Assembly: GCF_003574295.1 (NCBI RefSeq)
Contig: NZ_BHGK01000001.1
Location: 1,550,001-1,614,000 of the forward strand
Length of the DNA stretch: 64,000 nucleotides
Reading direction: 5' to 3'
Source: Mediterraneibacter butyricigenes
Lineage (GTDB): Bacteria; Bacillota; Clostridia; Lachnospirales; Lachnospiraceae
The position numbers and the translations under genes were made by a program. The notes beneath the pieces are model-generated. The model ran no database searches. It had not been told where the DNA came from and was given only the letters and a program-made list of their open reading frames with translations. The number at the start of each line of letters is the position of its first letter. Positions within the stretch are counted from its first letter, which is position 1. Below are positions 62,161-64,000 of this stretch, piece by piece.

Positions 62161-64000
62161 AACTCTTACAAACCTGTTAAAGCAGGACAAAGAAAAGTTC
62201 GTAGTACCAAAGGGCGTACAGGATTGTATTCCCATTACCGCTATTTATGATGACGGCATTTTCCGTGTAGGCAAGGACAAGTATTCCAAAAGCTTCAAGT
62301 TCACGGATATTAACTATGCCGTAGCGAGCCGTGAGGATAAGGAAGCAATGTTCCTTGAATACTCCGAGCTTCTCAACTCTCTTGACAGCGGAGCTACTAC
62401 AAAGCTGACTATCAACAACAGACGGCTTAACCGTCTTGACTTTGAGAAAACCATTCTTATCCCCGAAACCGGCGATGAGCTTGATGTTTACCGAGAGGAA
62501 TATAACAAAATGCTTCTCGACAAGGCAACCGGGGCAAATGCCATCGTTCAGGATAAATATGTTACTATCTCCATCAATAAAAAGAGCGTGGAGGACGCAC
62601 GAACCTATTTTGCCCGTGTCGGTGCTGACCTGATTGCCCACTTTGCAAGACTCGGAAGCAAATGTGTGGAGCTTGAAACCGATGAGAGACTGAGAATTGT
62701 CCACGATTTCTTCCGTGTCGGGGAGGAAACCGCCTACCACTTCAATATTAAGGAAACGAGAAAGAAGGGACACGATTTCAAGGATTATGTTTGCCCCGAT
62801 ACAATGGAATTTGAAAAGGACTACTTCAAAATGGGAAACCGTTACGGGAGAGTCCTTTTTCTTCGTGAGTACGCTTCCTATATCAAGGACAGTATGGTAG
62901 CCGAGCTTACCGACCTGAACCGCAACCTGATGATGTCCATTGACATCGTACCTGTTCCTACCGATGAAGCGGTGCGAGAAGCAGAGAGCAGACTGCTTGG
63001 GGTTGAGACGAATATAACCAACTGGCAGAGAAAGCAGAATCAGAACAATAACTTTTCCGCTACCGTTCCGTATGATATGGAACAGCAGAAAAAGGAAATG
63101 AAGGAGTTCCTTGATGACCTTACCACTCGTGATCAGCGAATGATGTTCGCTGTACTCACTATGGTTCATACTGCGGACTCCAAAGAACAGCTTGATAACG
63201 ACACCGAAGCTCTGCTTACTACGGCAAGAAAGCATTTGTGCCAGTTTGCCGTTCTCAAGTATCAGCAGATGGACGGACTGAATACGGCTATGCCCTTTGG
63301 AACACGCAAGATTGACGCATTCAGAACCCTTACCACAGAAAGCCTTGCGGTCTTTATTCCCTTCAGGGTTCAGGACATTTACCACGAAAACGGCATTTAC
63401 TACGGTCAGAATGTCATCAGTAAAAATATGATTATTGCCGACCGCAGACAGCTACTCAACGGCAACTCTTTTATTCTCGGCGTATCCGGCGGCGGAAAAT
63501 CCTTTGCGGCAAAGGGTGAAATTGAAAATATCATTCTTTCCTCCAATGCAGATGTTATTATCATAGACCCTGAGCGAGAGTATTCGCAGCTTGTAAAAGC
63601 TCTCGGCGGCGAAATAATCAATATTTCCGCTACTTCTCCGAGCCATATCAATGCGATGGATATGAACAAGGAATACGGCGACGGAGCAAACCCGGTTATC
63701 CTGAAATCCGAGTTCATTATGTCCCTTTGCGAACAGCTTATCGGCGGTACAAACCTCGGAGCAAAGCAGAAATCTATCATCGACCGTTGTACGGCAAGTG
63801 TTTACCGAGACTATCAGCAGAGAGGATATACCGGTACTGTTCCTACCTTGCAGGATTTTCGTGCGGAGCTTTTGAAACAGGACGAGCCGGAAGCAAAGGA
63901 AATCGCCCTTGCTATCGAGCTGTTTACTCACGGTTCTTTGAATACCTTTGCAAAGCCAACCAATGTTGATACGGATAACCGACTTATCTGTTATGACATT
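62153..64000 (+). CDS. VirB4-type conjugation ATPase, partial at window end
   Basis: An open frame of 616 codons starting MIKTLTNLLKQDKEKF and still open at 64000. The N-terminal domain includes VPKGVQDCIPITAIYDDGIF; the ATPase domain begins near residue 435 with Walker A LGVSGGGKSFAAKGEIENI and continues DVIIIDPEREYSQLVKALGG. Walker B lies beyond the window. It energises the transfer channel and pairs with PrgI, from which it is translated with an 8-base overlap. AGGAGG lies 12 bases upstream. Confidence 0.92.
   Translation, partial: MIKTLTNLLKQDKEKFVVPKGVQDCIPITAIYDDGIFRVGKDKYSKSFKFTDINYAVASREDKEAMFLEYSELLNSLDSGATTKLTINNRRLNRLDFEKTILIPETGDELDVYREEYNKMLLDKATGANAIVQDKYVTISINKKSVEDARTYFARVGADLIAHFARLGSKCVELETDERLRIVHDFFRVGEETAYHFNIKETRKKGHDFKDYVCPDTMEFEKDYFKMGNRYGRVLFLREYASYIKDSMVAELTDLNRNLMMSIDIVPVPTDEAVREAESRLLGVETNITNWQRKQNQNNNFSATVPYDMEQQKKEMKEFLDDLTTRDQRMMFAVLTMVHTADSKEQLDNDTEALLTTARKHLCQFAVLKYQQMDGLNTAMPFGTRKIDAFRTLTTESLAVFIPFRVQDIYHENGIYYGQNVISKNMIIADRRQLLNGNSFILGVSGGGKSFAAKGEIENIILSSNADVIIIDPEREYSQLVKALGGEIINISATSPSHINAMDMNKEYGDGANPVILKSEFIMSLCEQLIGGTNLGAKQKSIIDRCTASVYRDYQQRGYTGTVPTLQDFRAELLKQDEPEAKEIALAIELFTHGSLNTFAKPTNVDTDNRLICYDI

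Noticed and set aside
62177-63385. 402-codon open frame on the minus strand
   Set aside because: It is the shadow of the incomplete VirB4 gene on the plus strand, which shows Walker A and a ribosome site.
1-64000. CRISPR array
   Set aside because: No series of regularly spaced identical repeats was seen; the TTAGC clusters are too short and irregular, and no cas genes are present.
1-64000. Antibiotic resistance gene such as tet(M) in the Tn916-like ICE
   Set aside because: The accessory segment after orf13 carries only small membrane proteins and a lipoprotein in this window.

Overview
The window looks like gut Clostridia (Lachnospiraceae-like Firmicutes) chromosome. It has Gram-positive lipoboxes, purine-rich ribosome binding sites, sortase-type surface proteins, a GlpP antitermination regulon and two different integrative conjugative elements (ICEs) flanking a short chromosomal stretch. 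The species cannot be named from this sequence.

Region A (1 to about 21,212, almost all minus strand) is most of a Tn916/ICEBs1-type ICE. Read from its terminal end on the right, the order is a VaFE/thioester surface adhesin, Orf23 and Orf22 (YdcP family), two cargo genes, the TcpA/FtsK coupling protein (Orf21), a small HTH regulator, a MOBT-type oriT, the relaxase (Orf20), DUF3789 and TcpD membrane peptides, three tandem ArdA-family antirestriction proteins, TcpE (Orf17), the VirB4-like ATPase (Orf16, split by a -1 frameshift), the Orf15 membrane protein, the Orf14 wall hydrolase and TcpC (Orf13). A group of small membrane or immunity-like genes and a lipoprotein follow. Integrase and excisionase must lie beyond position 1.

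Region B (about 21,205 to 33,600) is chromosome littered with element scars. It opens with the 3' half of a tRNA-Arg(CCT) and a fused pseudogene in which an ICE-type parB with an internal amber codon runs in frame into the C-terminal part of a DUF89/ARMT1-type protein. Next comes a glycerol-phosphate operon: promoter, antiterminator leader, glpP, a glycerol-1-phosphate dehydrogenase-like gene, an FAD-linked oxidase related to alkyl-DHAP synthase, a companion protein, an FGGY kinase and a HAD-IIA phosphatase. After it lie an SH3 protein gene cut by an IS1249-like fragment, the C-terminal remnant of a tyrosine integrase and a self-inhibited Fic protein. The region ends in a cluster of tRNA-Arg(CCT) pieces. 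The anticodon-loop core CTCCTAAG occurs four times in the same orientation, marking repeated integration at this tRNA.

Region C (about 33,632 to the window end, plus strand) is the leading part of a second, Tn1549/CTn-type ICE. It has a TTAGC-rich end, a hairpin-rich leader, parA-parB, a lipoprotein, a very large SpaA-type thioester adhesin, several ICE-specific small genes, a 2554-residue DarB-like methylase-helicase, a TOPRIM protein, a DUF4314/DUF3846 protein, MobC plus a MOBP relaxase, PcfB, an ArdC-like protein, a VirD4 coupling protein, a Maff2 pilin-like protein, a VirB6-like protein, PrgI and a VirB4 ATPase that runs off the window.

The most striking observation is a complete tnpV gene with its own strong ribosome binding site, nested out of frame inside the linker of the DarB-like gene. 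Other points worth checking are the four att cores, the in-frame ParB-DUF89 chimera, the canonical slippery heptamer exactly at the VirB4 frameshift, and two multi-hairpin regions (before parA and before mobC). All family assignments come from reading motifs by eye; no database search was run.
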